From Polychytrium aggregatum (Eukaryota; Chytridiomycota; Chytridiomycetes; Polychytriales): 55,007 nucleotides of DNA. Of this stretch, positions 23,014 through 34,268 are shown one piece after another; the stretch's first letter is position 1; each line of letters starts with the position of its first letter. The position numbers and the translations under genes are program-made. Under the pieces are notes generated by a model. It worked only from the letters and a program-made list of their open reading frames with translations, was not told the DNA's origin and ran no database searches. The stretch is taken from contig NW_026516407.1 of NCBI RefSeq assembly GCF_025602895.1, positions 1 to 55,007 of the forward strand. The letters are read 5' to 3'.

Positions 23014-25727
23014 TCAGATCCGCAACCGGAAGCCCACAGACTCTTTGCTCTCAAAGTCAAAGATAGACCTGGCATGTCCATCATCGCCGGCACCGTCGCC
23101 GTGAGCCGCGTGGGGGGCGGAGGGGCTGTCGTAGCGCTTTTGTCGCTCGCCGGCCGACTTGCTTGGGAAGGTTGGAAAGAGACTGGGATCCTTTGGCGTT
23201 GGGGACTCACTGATGGGCACACCGAGCCGGCAGGTATCAGAATATGGCGACACAGCAACAGTCCGAGCGATATCAATGAGGTGTCAGTGGGATGTCAATG
23301 AGGGTGTCAATGGGATGTCAATCGAATGTCAATACCACAGCATGAGGACTAGAATGCCGAGGTGCACGCAAAGTCAAAGCAATACCTAAAGTAGGGATGC
23401 CGAAGTGCTTGCTCCGCTGTGATACGCTTCTTTGGATCGTATGCCAGCAGCTTGTTCATCAAGTCGAGACCGTTCTCGGTCAGATATGGGAACTGGGACC
23501 GCAAGGTGCTCACTCTGGCGAAAGCGGGGGGGGGAGGGAGCTGATGATGAGCGAATTGGCGAGCGACAAACACATGCGGCACAGATGCAGGTCGCCATAA
23601 GACACACGGATCCGAGAAATACGATGCCATGGAAACGGCGTGATATCGGCATCGATTGTGCCAGCCAAGAAGGTGCAACTCACGGTTGGTTCGGGAACGT
23701 GACTGTCTTTGCCACCGGTAGGCTCATCATGCCTGGCCAGGACTTCTCGTTTGGGGTGCCCAGGAGTTTGAAGACCTGCAGGATTGCGTTTCCATAACAA
23801 TAGGGGGCCAATGAAGGGGGGGGGAGGTGTCCTGGTCAACAAACGTACAGACGTCCACAAGCGGGTGTCGCCCTCCAACGCTGCGAGGAGCACCTGCGCA
23901 GAAACGATGCCACTCGCGCATACCGAAGCGACCCACAGATAGCCAGGACAAATCCCGGGTGTGCCAGGGTCCTCCACACCTAGTTCCAACGTACTCTGCC
24001 GAGTTGATCAATCTCGCCACGACCAGGGAAGAGCGGTTCTTTGTTGACGAGTTCGGCAAAGATGCAGCCGATTGACCACATGTCGACGGCAGTGTTGTAC
24101 TCTGTCGCCCCCAGCAACAGCTCGGGGGCTCTGGAATCGAAGAGCCGTTAGTACGCAAGTGATGAGACCGAGCATAGAACACTTCGAGGACACGATCTGC
24201 AGAGTCATTCAGCCGTGTCGACCCTGCACTCGGCTGATCGTGAGGGAAACGGCTCCAGTCGAGACTCGCCACCCCGACAACTTGCTTTGGTCTGGCCAAC
24301 AGAGCCCACGAGCTCGATATCAAGCCTCAAGTCCGAACAATGCGCTGCTCCGGCTCACCTATACCAAAGCGTGACGACGAGTTGAGTCATGTGCCCCAGA
24401 GGACTTCCAAACTTTCGAGCGAGCCCGAAATCAGCGACCTTGATCTGACCGCGATTGTTCATGAGCAAGTTGGACGTCTTGAGATCGCGATGGACGATCC
24501 AGTTCTGGTGCAGAAGCGCGATGGCCGAGAGCAACTGAATCATCAAGGTCTTGACCTCGGATTGGAGAAACGGTGTGGACATGGACTCCATCAGGGATTT
24601 GAGGTCATGCTCGACAAACTCCATGACAAGAAAGATACTGCATCGAGGAGCCAGAGGGAAGCAGGAGAGTGGGAGAGTGGGAGAGTGGGAGAGTGGGAGA
24701 GTGGGAGAGTGGGAGAGTATAGTTAAGCAGGTCAGTAGCCAATCTCGCTTCCATGCCAAGAATCGGACTGATGCCGCAGCTGAGCGAAGTGAATTCTTTG
24801 TTCTGCTTGGATGGGTACACTTCCCCACGGAACTGCTGGAGCATATCGAATCCAGTGACTTTGAACTGCCTCTGTTCGCATGCGGTCCGGCGATAGCCAT
24901 GGTAGTGGATCGTTTCGGCTCGGACAAGGAGTGCATCCGCATCCACTCGTCCAGCCGGGGCTTCTATCGAGCCGATCAACGCCGGAACGCCCATCCAGAA
25001 CACAAATCCAGAGCACATGTCCAGAGACAGCGATTGCGAGAAGGGAGAAGCCGACATACCCACTCAAGCTGTTGGTAACGACAATCTCCTTGACGTTGAC
25101 AATGTTCTCATGCTTCGAGATCAGAAGCGAGTGGATCTCTCGCAAGGTTGTGACCGGGAAGCCGTTCTTTTCGTTCTCGAGCTTGAGCTTTTTCAAGGCG
25201 ACGATCTCGCCCGTCTGGCGATCGCGGGCCCGGTAAACGACGCCGTAGGAACCCTCGGCGATCCGGTTTAGCTTTTCGTAGTGGTCGACGGACCGGCACC
25301 CGCCGAGCAACGGGCCCACGAGTGGGGCGATGATGGGTGACCGAGTCCGGGGGTGGGGCACGGGCAGGCTGGAGGGCAGAGCCGACCCGGACGACTCATG
25401 GATGCGGGTATGTGGCCGGATGTCGCTCGTGCCGAGGGTAGAGTCGTTGGGGTCGTGCTCGAGCGAGGCAAGGGACGACGAGTCCGAGGGCGAGGCATTC
25501 AAGGAGAGTCCTGCGGGGCGGACGGCTGTCGGGTGGGCCGAGGATGCAAGTGACGAGGCCGATGACAATGGCGGCTTGTTGGTCTTGATCTTCTTCTTGG
25601 CGTGGGGTCGGGATTCGGATGTCCGGGACGGCTCGAGGGTGGATCGCAGATCTGTCGAAGCTGACGAGCTGTGGTCACTCTCTTCGTCATCCGAGTGCCA
25701 TTTTGACTTTACGAGGGGTCGATCCAT
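23014..25727 (-). CDS. CDK11: Cdk11 (PITSLRE)-type cyclin-dependent kinase
   Basis: Cdk11 kinases act with cyclin L in transcription and splicing. Six exons close in phase: 25727-25060, 24637-24359, 24130-23995, 23775-23684, 23514-23386 and 23209-23014, giving 499 residues. Residues 1 to about 150 are Ser-rich and disordered, with a KKKIKTNK basic patch. The kinase domain starts [24 protein letters not shown]. The C-helix signature is FPVTTLRE where human CDK11 has PITSLRE. Later motifs are [60 protein letters not shown], and the C-terminal [17 protein letters not shown], which matches CDK11 rather than CDK10. The N-terminal part is much shorter than in animals. Intron 1 holds an 8-bp minisatellite. 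Confidence 0.93.
24665..24718 (+). repeat. 8-bp minisatellite (GAGAGTGG)n in CDK11 intron 1
   Basis: About 6.75 perfect copies of GAGAGTGG lie 28 bp upstream (in gene orientation) of the exon 2 acceptor. On the coding strand the repeat is pyrimidine-rich (CCACTCTC), so it lengthens the polypyrimidine tract before that 3' splice site. Confidence 0.95.
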
Positions 25728-26664
25728 AGCCGAGGGGGTCGAATGCAGCGCGATGTGGGGAAGGGGAAGGAGGGAGACGAACAATGGCGATGGGAGTGAT
25801 GGTCGGCCTGAAGAAGGTGGGTGGCTCTGAAAGCGGGGAGGAATTCGGCAACACGATCCGCCCTGGTTAGCCCCACGTGACGAGTCGAAGCAACACACCA
25901 GGAGCTAAAGCGCCATGTTCGCTGGTCTGCGAGTCGGCAGCGATTGCAAGGGACCAGTCTTCGCCACAGAGAGAGACAGGAGTGATGATCGTATGAGGCT
26001 CAACCTCGCAGAGTTGTGACGTTTTCATATTTTCGGATTACAGCGCATAGAAACAAAAGCACATCAGCGTTGTTGGGGGAGAAAGAAGAAGGGTAGGGGG
26101 CAGCAAAAGAAAGTAAGAATTCAAGTGGGCTGCCCTCTGTGGATCGTTAGCGGAGAGGAGTTCGCATTTCATTTTTTCTGTTTTTCGTTGGGGGGGGTTT
26201 TTTGAAGATAAAATGCAGACACCCGCGACAAGACATTTCCCGACAGGCACCATAGATTGGGGGAGAGAAAGTAGATCTGGCTTGGCTCGGAAGCAATATT
26301 TTGTAACAGATGTCTACATTTTTATCTGGAAGGATTTCTTAATGATTGGCATTTAACGTACAGACTCGTCGTAACACAGATGGAGGACGATTGGACAAGG
26401 TGCAAATATAAAGGTAAAAGAATTCGACGTCGAAGGCGGGGAGAAGAAAAAGAAATGAAAAGCGGGAGGCAGAGTGAGAAACAGTCGACAGACGGCTGGG
26501 CGGCAATCATCTTCGAGAGAGTGGCGAGGAGGCGGGGGGCAGAGGCTGCCGGGGTTTCACGCAGACCAATCTAAGAGGTTGTATCAAAAACTACAGAGCC
26601 AAAAAGTGCGCGCGCGAAAGCGACAGTCACGCCACAGTGACAGTTTCAGGAGGACTCATCCCGT
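25728..26664. other. Intergenic region between CDK11 and the mucin-like gene
   Basis: These 937 bp hold the CDK11 5' flank and the 3' UTR of the next minus-strand gene. From about 26030 to 26480 the sequence is markedly more AT-rich than the surroundings, with T and A runs, as often seen in 3' UTR and terminator regions here. No gene was recognised. Confidence 0.45.
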
Positions 26665-28720
26665 TTAGTAGTTGGGGGCCGAGGCGGTGGGGGCAGCGGA
26701 GCTCGAGGGAGCGGGGGCGCTGCTGTAGCCGGTGGGGGCGACCTGGGAGGTGGAGGCCGACTGAGAGAGGGAAATAGAGTCAGCGACAGTCACTTGGCAG
26801 AGTCCAGCATGGCATTCACAAGAGCACGGATGCAGAATGTATACTCACAGGAACGTCGGAGGAGTAGACGGGGGTGGTGGCCGAAGGAGAGGGGGTGACG
26901 GAGGGAGCGGCCGAAGAGTAGACGGGGGTGGTGGCAGGGGTGGAGGAGGCCGAGGGAGCAGCCGAAGAGTAGACGGGGGTAGTGGCGGAGGGAGCGGGGG
27001 TGGAGGTGGCGGTGGGGGCGACCGAAGAGTAGGCAGGGGTAGAGGCGGGGGTGGAGGAGGCCGAGGGAGCAGCCGAGGAGTAAGCGGGGGTGGAGGCAGG
27101 GGTGGAGGTGGCGGAGGGAGCAGCCGAGGAGTAGGCGGGGGTGGAGGTGGCGGTGGGGGCAGCCGAGGAGGAGGCGCCGGTGGTGTAGGCGGGGACCGAA
27201 GCAGGGGTCGAGGTGCCAGTGGGGGCGGCCGAGGAGGCAGCAGTGGAGTAGGCAGGGACCGAGGCGGGGGTGGAGGTGCCGGTGGGAGCAACCGACGAGT
27301 AGGCGGGGACCGAGGCGGTGGAGGTCACGGTGGGGAGAGCCGAGGCGGTCGAGTAAGCGGGGACCGAGGCAGTCGAGGTGACGGTGGGGCGAGCAGAGGC
27401 GGTGTAGCCAGGGACCGAGGCAGTCGAGGTGACAGTGGCGGCGAGGGAGGAGGTGGCCGAGGGGCGCTTGGAGCACTTCTTCTTGTAGACGGAAGAGGTG
27501 GGGGTAGCGGTGACGGTGGCGGCAATGGAGGAGGAAGCAGTGCCGTAGACGGGGGTGGTGGCGGTAGCCTTGACCGAGGAGCTGATCGAGGGAGTACCGT
27601 AGACGGGGACGGTGCCAGTGGGGGTGGTGGTGCCAGTGGCCTTGACCGAGGAAGTGGCCGAGGGGGTGCCGTAGGTGGGGGTGACAGTGACGGTCTTGAC
27701 GACGCAGACGTCAGTGGAGGTGGGGGTGGCAGTGACGGTGGCAGCCAGGGAGGAGGTGGCAGAGGCGGTACCGTAGGTGGGGGTGGTGACGGTGGCCTTG
27801 GCAGAGGAGGAAACCTCAGCAGTGCAGGGGGTGCCAGTGGGGGTGGCAGTGACGGTAGCCTTGACCGAGGAGGTGGCCGAGGGAGTGCCGTAGACGGGGA
27901 CGGTGCCAGTGGTGGTGGCGGTCACGGTAGCGGCGAGCGAAGAGGTGGCCGAGGGGGTACCGTAGACGGGGACGGAGGCGGGGGTGGTGGCAGTGGCCTT
28001 GACCGAGGAGGTAACGGAGGGAGTGCCGTAGGTGGGGGTGACAGTGACGGTCTTGACGACGCAGACGTCAGTGGAGGTGGGGGTGGCAGTGACGGTGGCA
28101 GCCAGGGAGGAGGTGGCAGAGGCGGTACCGTAGGTGGGGGTGGTGACGGTGGCCTTGGCAGACGAGCTGACGGAAGGCTGGCCGTAGACGGGGATGGTGG
28201 GGGTAGGGGTGGCAGTAACGGTGGCAGCGAGCGAGGAGGTGGCAGAGGGCTGGCCGTAGACGGGGAGAGTGGGGGTGGCGGTACCGGTGGGAGCAGCCGA
28301 GGAGACGGCGGAGGGAGTACCGTAGACGGGGGGGACTGTGAACAGCAAACGAGTTAGCAGGGTCGATGAGAAGGACCTCGCAGACTTGGGCGGGAGGTGA
28401 CTGCTGCCGCTGCCGGTGTAATTTTGCTCAGGACATTGGAAGAGCTGAGTCGCCGGAAAGTCTGGGGTCGATCGTCGGCGCAGTTGATGTTCTCACGCTG
28501 TCCCTCGCAGCGGCACTCTGGGCCAGCTAGCTTCTGGAGTCTTGCTCGCTTGCTTGCCGCCCAGGGCAGTTCGAAGTCTTCGGTCCGAGCTTGGCAGCAG
28601 CAGCAGCAGCAGCAGCGAGCCGATGGCAAGCATGCAAAGGTCGCAGAGCTTACCGTAGGCACCCTTGACAACAGCAGCGGCGGCGAGGAGGCCAGCACCA
28701 ATGGTAACAGTGTACTTCAT
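26665..28720 (-). CDS. Secreted Ser/Thr/Ala/Pro-rich mucin-like repeat protein
   Basis: Three exons close in phase: 28720-28654, 28335-26849 and 26760-26665, giving 549 residues. The N-terminus MKYTVTIGAGLLAAAAVVKGAYV looks like a cleaved signal peptide. The rest is low-complexity sequence suited to heavy O-glycosylation. The first half has roughly 25-residue units such as VYGTPSATSSLAATVTATPT, twice interrupted by STDVCVVKTVTVTP (one of the few Cys). The second half has shorter YSSAAPSxTSTPAS units. It ends SAPTASAPNY-like without a hydrophobic GPI signal. A cell-wall, cyst or adhesin role is plausible but unproven. A 140-bp segment is exactly duplicated inside exon 2. The long opposite-strand Gly-rich frame is a shadow of this composition. 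Confidence 0.85.
27666..28162 (-). repeat. Exact 140-bp internal duplication in the mucin-like gene
   Basis: Bases 27666-27805 and 28023-28162 are identical by eye, offset by 357 bp (119 codons, frame kept). The surrounding units are only similar. This points to recent intragenic duplication or gene conversion. Confidence 0.85.
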
Positions 28721-31700
28721 TTTTATATGTGGTCTAGGAGATTTAGAGGAGGGGATTGAAGACTGTCGTCCGTTGGGCGATGCGATTGCAGCAGAGTGGT
28801 GGCGACCGAAGATGGGGGGCGGAGGCGGGCCGTATTTATCGTCTTCTCAGGGCGGCAGGCGGGGCGAAGGCGACATTGGGCCGAAGGAGAGCGCAAAGGC
28901 CCGCAAGGACAGGCGCGGCTGGCCAAGGGCGAGGACGCGTCGCAGCGTGCGTGCCGCTGTGCAACTGTGCGCGCGGCCGTGGGTCACACAGGAATGCCAA
29001 ATCCGGCGGGAGGGGGGGCGGCGGCGGGGTGTGGCAGCCAATGGGCGGCGTGGACGGACGCGCAACGCGCCCGCGCAGACACACAGCGGCCCACGGGCGT
29101 TGTCGGGCAGGGCGCCGCGCTCCCGAAAGACGCAAGCGCGAACCACTCGCGCGGCGAGGCCTTGCCGGCGATGACCACCCTGTGGCTAACCTGTGGCTGC
29201 CCTGTGGCCGAGCCGCGCAGATAGCAGCCCCGCTGCGTCGCACGGCCCCGGCGCCGCCAAACATTGTTGCCCATGTGCGGGGGCCGGGTCTGGCAGCACA
29301 AGGCCCCCCTTCTCCTCCTCCTGCCTATCAAAACGCTTGCTGAGCAGCCGTCCGGCGCCGACAACCTCGGCCCCTTGCCCGGCATGTTTGCCATCGGACA
29401 AGGGCATGGCCCACCCTTAAACAGCAGGCCTGTGTTTGTGTGCATTGTCTGTCTGTCTGTTATTCATTATTTGCTGTGCATTCCCGCTGTCTTCTTGCGA
29501 GCATGCTTGCCTCCCGCCATTTGCCTCGGCCGGCTCACCACAACTGTCCTCGCATTCCCCACCGTGTCGCACAACATGATTCGCGTCCCGCGGGTCGTTT
29601 GTGCTCTCTTTTCTCTTCTGTTTGCCTCAGTCGCCATGTTGTCTGCTGACAATGTCTCCTGGTGAGCACGAATGAGTGTCAATGAGACCCACCAACAACC
29701 ACAGCACCCACCAACAACCACAGCAACCACAGCAGCCACAGCACCCACGGCACCCACAGCAACCGCATGCATCGCATGCATCTCTGTTTCGCCAATCCTA
29801 CTTCTCTCGCCTCTTGCATCTCCGGCCTCCCTTCCTGCACCCGCCTCCTGGTCCCTCGCCGTTGTCCCTGGCGCTCTGCCAGAGCACATGTGTCGTCGCT
29901 CGCTCTGCTGCTCAGCCCCTCCCCGCAACAGTCGTCCGTGTGCAAAACGCAAAACAAATCATGGACCGCGGCCTTGTCGACGCGTTCCTGCCTGGCCCAT
30001 GGCCGTCTCCCTCTCCTGCTCGGTCATGGTGTCTCGCCGTGCATCCGGCTGTCCTCTCGCCGATTTGCGTTGCGCTTTCAAGGCCACAGGCAGCCGCTGT
30101 TTCTCTCGCCGACAAGGCGATTGCACCACGCTGCCCCGATGGACCCGCCGCGCTGGATGTCGCATTTCCGCCCAGCGCTTGCAAGGCCCGCTTGCCCAAC
30201 CCTGCTGCTGCCTGGCACACGCCGGCCTCCAGAAAGGCCCGGGGACAGGAGGCAGGCAAAGGGCCGGCCCTGGCCCGCCCAGTGGTTTCAGCGCCGCCAC
30301 GGTTCTGCCGGGCCCAGCGTGCTGCTACCCATCTGACCTGCGTCGTTCCCTTGGCTGCAACAAGATCCATCCCCCCACCCGCCCAGGCTGCTCAGCACAC
30401 CGACGCCTGAGGCGTGTCAGCATGCTCTCTGCCTGGGCGTCTCCATGCCGTCATGTCTCCCAGGCCTCCATGCACGCTGCCCTCTGCCCCTGCTTCGTGC
30501 GGCTGCATGTTTGCGCTGCGATGGTGCACCTCGACGCATGTCAAACACATGTCCGGTGGGCTGGTGGGATGTGTCGGTGTGTCGGCGGGCTGTTGCGTCG
30601 GTGCTGTCTTTCGAAACAGCTGTTCGTTTGTTTGTTTGTTTGCCGGCAGGAGCTTCCCTCTGTTGCCCCTCGCTTGCTGGCCTTGTGTGGTGCATCGCTC
30701 CGATGGCGTCACCAGCCGCTCGTTGTGCGATCGGGTCAGCTGGTCCGATCTCGATGCTGGCGGCGCGGCACTTCCCCGTTTTCACGAGCGCCAGGAGAAA
30801 GCGAAACGAGCCCGCGCCAGCCCCCGGTATCTCCATTGGAATGACCTTGCTCCCCCTTGGCATCAATCTGCCTCCCCTGAGTTGCGCTTTTGCTCCCGGG
30901 CCTGGACGAGGATCGGCTCTTGCTCTTCGTGGTCTCGCATCTGGCCTCGCATCTGGCCTCGCATCTGGCCTCGCATCTGGCCGGGCCGCCAAGTGTGCGT
31001 CGTCTGCCACGCATCGGCCGCACCCCCAGGTGCATTTCCGGCCAACCGCCGCGACTCGACATGAAACACATCCAGTCCAGCAAGGCGCACCAACGGCGAA
31101 TCCACCCAGCCCGCGATACCCGCCTTTGCCTCGTGGCAGCCTCGCCGCCGTCGATGTCTCATCCCCGATCCTCTCGTTGCGGTCGTTGCGGTCGTTGCGG
31201 TCGCTCTGACAGGCATCCGCCGACCCAGGGCCCTGGCCACCCACGCTGCTTTCGTCGTGCACCATCGCTGCGTGGGCATGGACGGCATGGACGGCATGAA
31301 TGGGCATGGATGGGCATGGTTCCGATCCTCTTGGCGGCATCGCCGCTGCTGCTCCCTCGGCCGGCGTGCTTGAAACGTGCTGTCGATGCTTGCTTGTCCG
31401 TCATCCTCCCTGATCCTCCCGACCCTCATGCGGCGGCCTCGACCCTCATGCGGTGTGCTTGCCTCCCGCCCCGACTCTCCAGCACGTTGTCGACCCATGT
31501 TGGGCCCTTCGATGACATTTCTGCATCGTGCTGACGGGCCATGTCCCGATGAAAAAAACGTGCGTGCGCCAGAGGGCAGTGCTGCTCCCACGCCCGCTCC
31601 CTTGCGGCCCTGTGCATTGCCGGCCATGCTCTCGCTCGTCCTCCCGCACTCCGTCGTCGATGCCCATCGCCATCGCCCATCTCCCCCCATCGCACATAGC

Positions 31701-32586
31701 TCACGCAGCTCACGCCATCGCTGCCGTCTCTGCTCCAGCGCCGTGGCTCGCATCTCGCGCAATCCGTCTGTCGATCTGCCCCCTCTCTGGCTCCTCGCAC
31801 CTTGTCCCACACGGGGACATTTCCGCTCTCGCCCCGTCTTCCTCGTTTGTTCGCTGTTGCCCGCTGACCCTCGACGCCTCCCCCCACCGGGGTTGTCACC
31901 CGCTTGGCACGCGCTTTGGTGGCACGCACCCCACCCCGTGTGCGCCCGCCGTGGCTGCCGACCCTGATCATGTGTCCGTCGCTTCAGCAAGCGCCACCGA
32001 TATCTTCCATCCCGAGCCAGGGGGACCAGCCAGCCCGTCCGAGTTTGCCCTCAGCATCGGCCCTGCTTGCGCCCTGGGCAAGCGAGGGCCGTCGACGCTT
32101 CGCTCGCAAGTGCACAGCAATCCGTCGCTCCCCTCCCCAAAAATCCCCGCTGTTTGGGGGAGGGTGGCCCGAGATCATCACCAGCCCATGGGCTCCGTCC
32201 AACCATGCGCCCTCAGGCTCGTCCCGGCGTGTGGGCAAGCCCAGGATTCGAGTGCCGCCGGCCAATGTTGGAGCGGAGGAATACAGCGTGTCGAACGAAT
32301 GGGACACATCGGACCAACGCGGCGTAGTTGGATCATACCATTCACCCTCAAGTGGATCTAATCAAATCCCTGTGTGTGGGAGATGCATGGAGCGAGCAGG
32401 CACGACGGGGACCAGCGAGCCGCTGCAGATGCAGTCACCGCGGGTAGAGCAAGACATATCTCAAATGAGGGAGAAAGACGCAGAGCAAAGAGCAATATCG
32501 CTTGACCTCGGCGAGCAGATTTCATGGAGTTCGGGTGCCGTCTGATGCTCACCACGCAGGTCATCCGTGTGCGAGGGTGTCCTGTT
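28721..32586. other. Gene-poor 3.9-kb region with simple repeats
   Basis: I find no supported gene in this stretch. Several frames exceed 200 codons on both strands (for example 29672-30844 on + and 30863-31990 on -), but they overlap each other, are composed of Arg/Ser/Pro/His/Cys-rich chance translation, and show no family motif. Features seen: a CACCCACCAACAACCACAG-type repeat at about 29687-29760, GTTTG runs near 30629-30640, four perfect 12-bp units at 30935-30982, and GGCATGGA-type repeats near 31277-31320. It includes the promoter of the mucin-like gene; a GATAAATA stretch on the minus strand (about 28831-28839) is a weak TATA candidate. Confidence 0.45.
30935..30982 (+). repeat. Four perfect 12-bp tandem units
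   Basis: TCGCATCTGGCC is repeated four times without change. It lies in the gene-poor region with no recognised gene around it. Confidence 0.95.
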
Positions 32587-32697
32587 TCAACATATGTTAG
32601 CGGAGGAATAATATCCCGTTTGTCCGCTTTCTTCAACTTGGGGGCAGATTGCTCCCAGAACAGCGGTCGCAATCCATAAAAGAACCAACAGAGCCAT
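32587..32697 (-). CDS. Possible small secreted peptide (36 codons)
   Basis: A short frame starts MALLVLLWIATAVLGAICPQ, which has the charge-poor hydrophobic core and small residues of a signal peptide, and ends after SSANIC. A GT inside the last codons (ATATGTTGA) could be a splice donor leading to further exons to the left, so the true protein may be longer. There is no family similarity, and chance cannot be excluded. Confidence 0.25.
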   Translation of the reverse strand: MALLVLLWIATAVLGAICPQVEESGQTGYYSSANIC

Positions 32698-32943
32698 GGC
32701 TCCGCACTGCCTCCCCGCTCGAGACAGCACCAAGCGTCGCTCCCTTGAGTCAGCCCAGCGTTCTTTCCATCGCAATTGGATTGCTTCGTCATTGCAGGCA
32801 AGCACAAGCGAAACGGTTAATTTGTATTTTGTCTTTTGCTCCGAACCCAATCTCTTCTCTCCTCCGTCCCCAGCACAAACGGACGCCGTCGTGGAGGGGG
32901 AGGAAGGTCCTCTCAAATCCAGAAGGGGGGGGGCTTGATCAGC

Positions 32944-34268
32944 TCATTCATCCTTGTCGCCCTCGTCGTCATCGTCCTCTTCCACGACCTTGACAATCTT
33001 CTTGGATTTTGACTTTTTCTCCTCCCAGCTGTGGATACGAGACGGTGCGAGCGGGTCAGTCGCGGGACATGTGTGATTCCGGTACCGAATCCTCAGCAGC
33101 CCTCATCTGCCCCAGCGCGGAGCTGGACGAGCGTCGATGCCCGAACCACACGATCCAACTTGGTCGCCTGCGGTGTTATCGGTCTCCCACGGCTGCAAAT
33201 GGCTTGCCGATCCATCCGTCCTTGCCAGCCGACATTGTCGAGCCCGATGCCCAATCTCCGTCCAAAGCATCACAGCACAGCCAAACGACACAGCCCAGCC
33301 GCATGCAGACTTACCCCCAAACAGGAATGAAACTATCGATCACGCTCACGTCCTCAAACAGGTTGGGGAAGAGCAGGCCGCCTTGACCCAGGACAAGCAG
33401 GGTCACCAGCCAAATGAGCAGCCGAACGATCGTCATTCCGAAAAAGACTCCCATGAGGCCCAGGACACCTAGCGAGAGGTAGTAGACGCCCGTTCGGAGC
33501 GTCTCGGGCCACAGCGGGAACAGAACGCCGGCAAAGACCAGGGCCAGGACGCCCGTGCCCAGCGCCAGGCCCTTCCACTGTGGTCCCTCGTACAGCCAGA
33601 TGTAGTATTCGTCCGGGTGGAAGGCTTGCTGCTGCGAGATCTGGACTTGCAACTTGGCGCCGCGCTCGATCTTGACAAAGAAGCCGGCAAAGTGCATCTT
33701 GGTCAGCAGCACCTCGCCCTGGGATCGTCCTTCCACCGCCGGGACACCCGAGATCTTCTTGTAAGGGGCACGGTTCAGGGCATTGACGGCATGCTTTCCT
33801 GTGAACCGATCAGGGAAAGGATTGAATAAAACGGACGTCCGGATGATCAGCCCCGCATATCCGGTGGTGGTCTCGCTTCTGAGCTTTGCAGGATGACACT
33901 CGTCGCCGGCCACGATACTCCTCTACCGTTGCCATTCCAGCCTGCCTCTCTTTGATGACACCGGCATGCGATCGAACCACCTCCCGTGCCATCCTTGTCG
34001 TCGTCGCCATCGATGCCAGCACGGAATTCGATACAAACTGCCATCGCCATCCGCCGTCCCTCTCCTCGCCCCCGATCAATGACACGGTTCAGCGCGAATG
34101 CATCGCACGTCCACCGCTCATCCGCTCCATGGCTGGATCCATACCCTTGAAATAATCAACCCGCTTTCCGTTCCAGATTCCCGGCTTGACCTTGAGCTCG
34201 GCTGCCGAGGAGCGCAGATATTCGGCGACCTTGGTGAGCTCTGGCCCAGCATGCCGATAGTCGGGCTG
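32944..34268 (-). CDS. SEC62: Sec62, ER protein translocation subunit (5' end incomplete)
   Basis: Sec62 works with Sec61/Sec63 in post-translational import into the ER. Three exons are clear: about 34268-34145, 33798-33315 and 33028-32944, with closed phases. The cytosolic part has VAEYLRSSAAELKVKPGIWNG and KRVDYFKG. Then come DEYYIWLYEGPQ, a first membrane segment (ALGTGVLALVFAGVLF), the signature PLWPETLRTGVYYLSLG, a second membrane segment, and FPNLFEDVSVIDSFIPVWG. The tail is Lys-rich then acidic (EEKKSKSKKIVKVVEEDDDDEGD), as in other Sec62 proteins. The exon at 34145 begins after a long T tract and an AG acceptor, so at least one upstream exon with the start codon is missing from my model. 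Confidence 0.9.

Noticed and set aside
22488..23276. A 262-codon minus-strand frame next to CDK11
   Set aside because: It overlaps the last CDK11 exon out of frame, and its remainder has no recognisable similarity.
26837..28357. A 506-codon Gly/Arg-rich frame on the plus strand
   Set aside because: It is the exact antisense of the Ser/Thr/Ala-rich secreted protein; third-position C/G bias of that gene keeps the opposite frame open. No start context, domain or splice support.
29672..30844. A 390-codon plus-strand frame in the gene-poor region
   Set aside because: Its composition (Cys, Arg, Ser, Pro, His mixed without pattern) and overlap with equally long frames on both strands indicate chance openness in GC-rich DNA.
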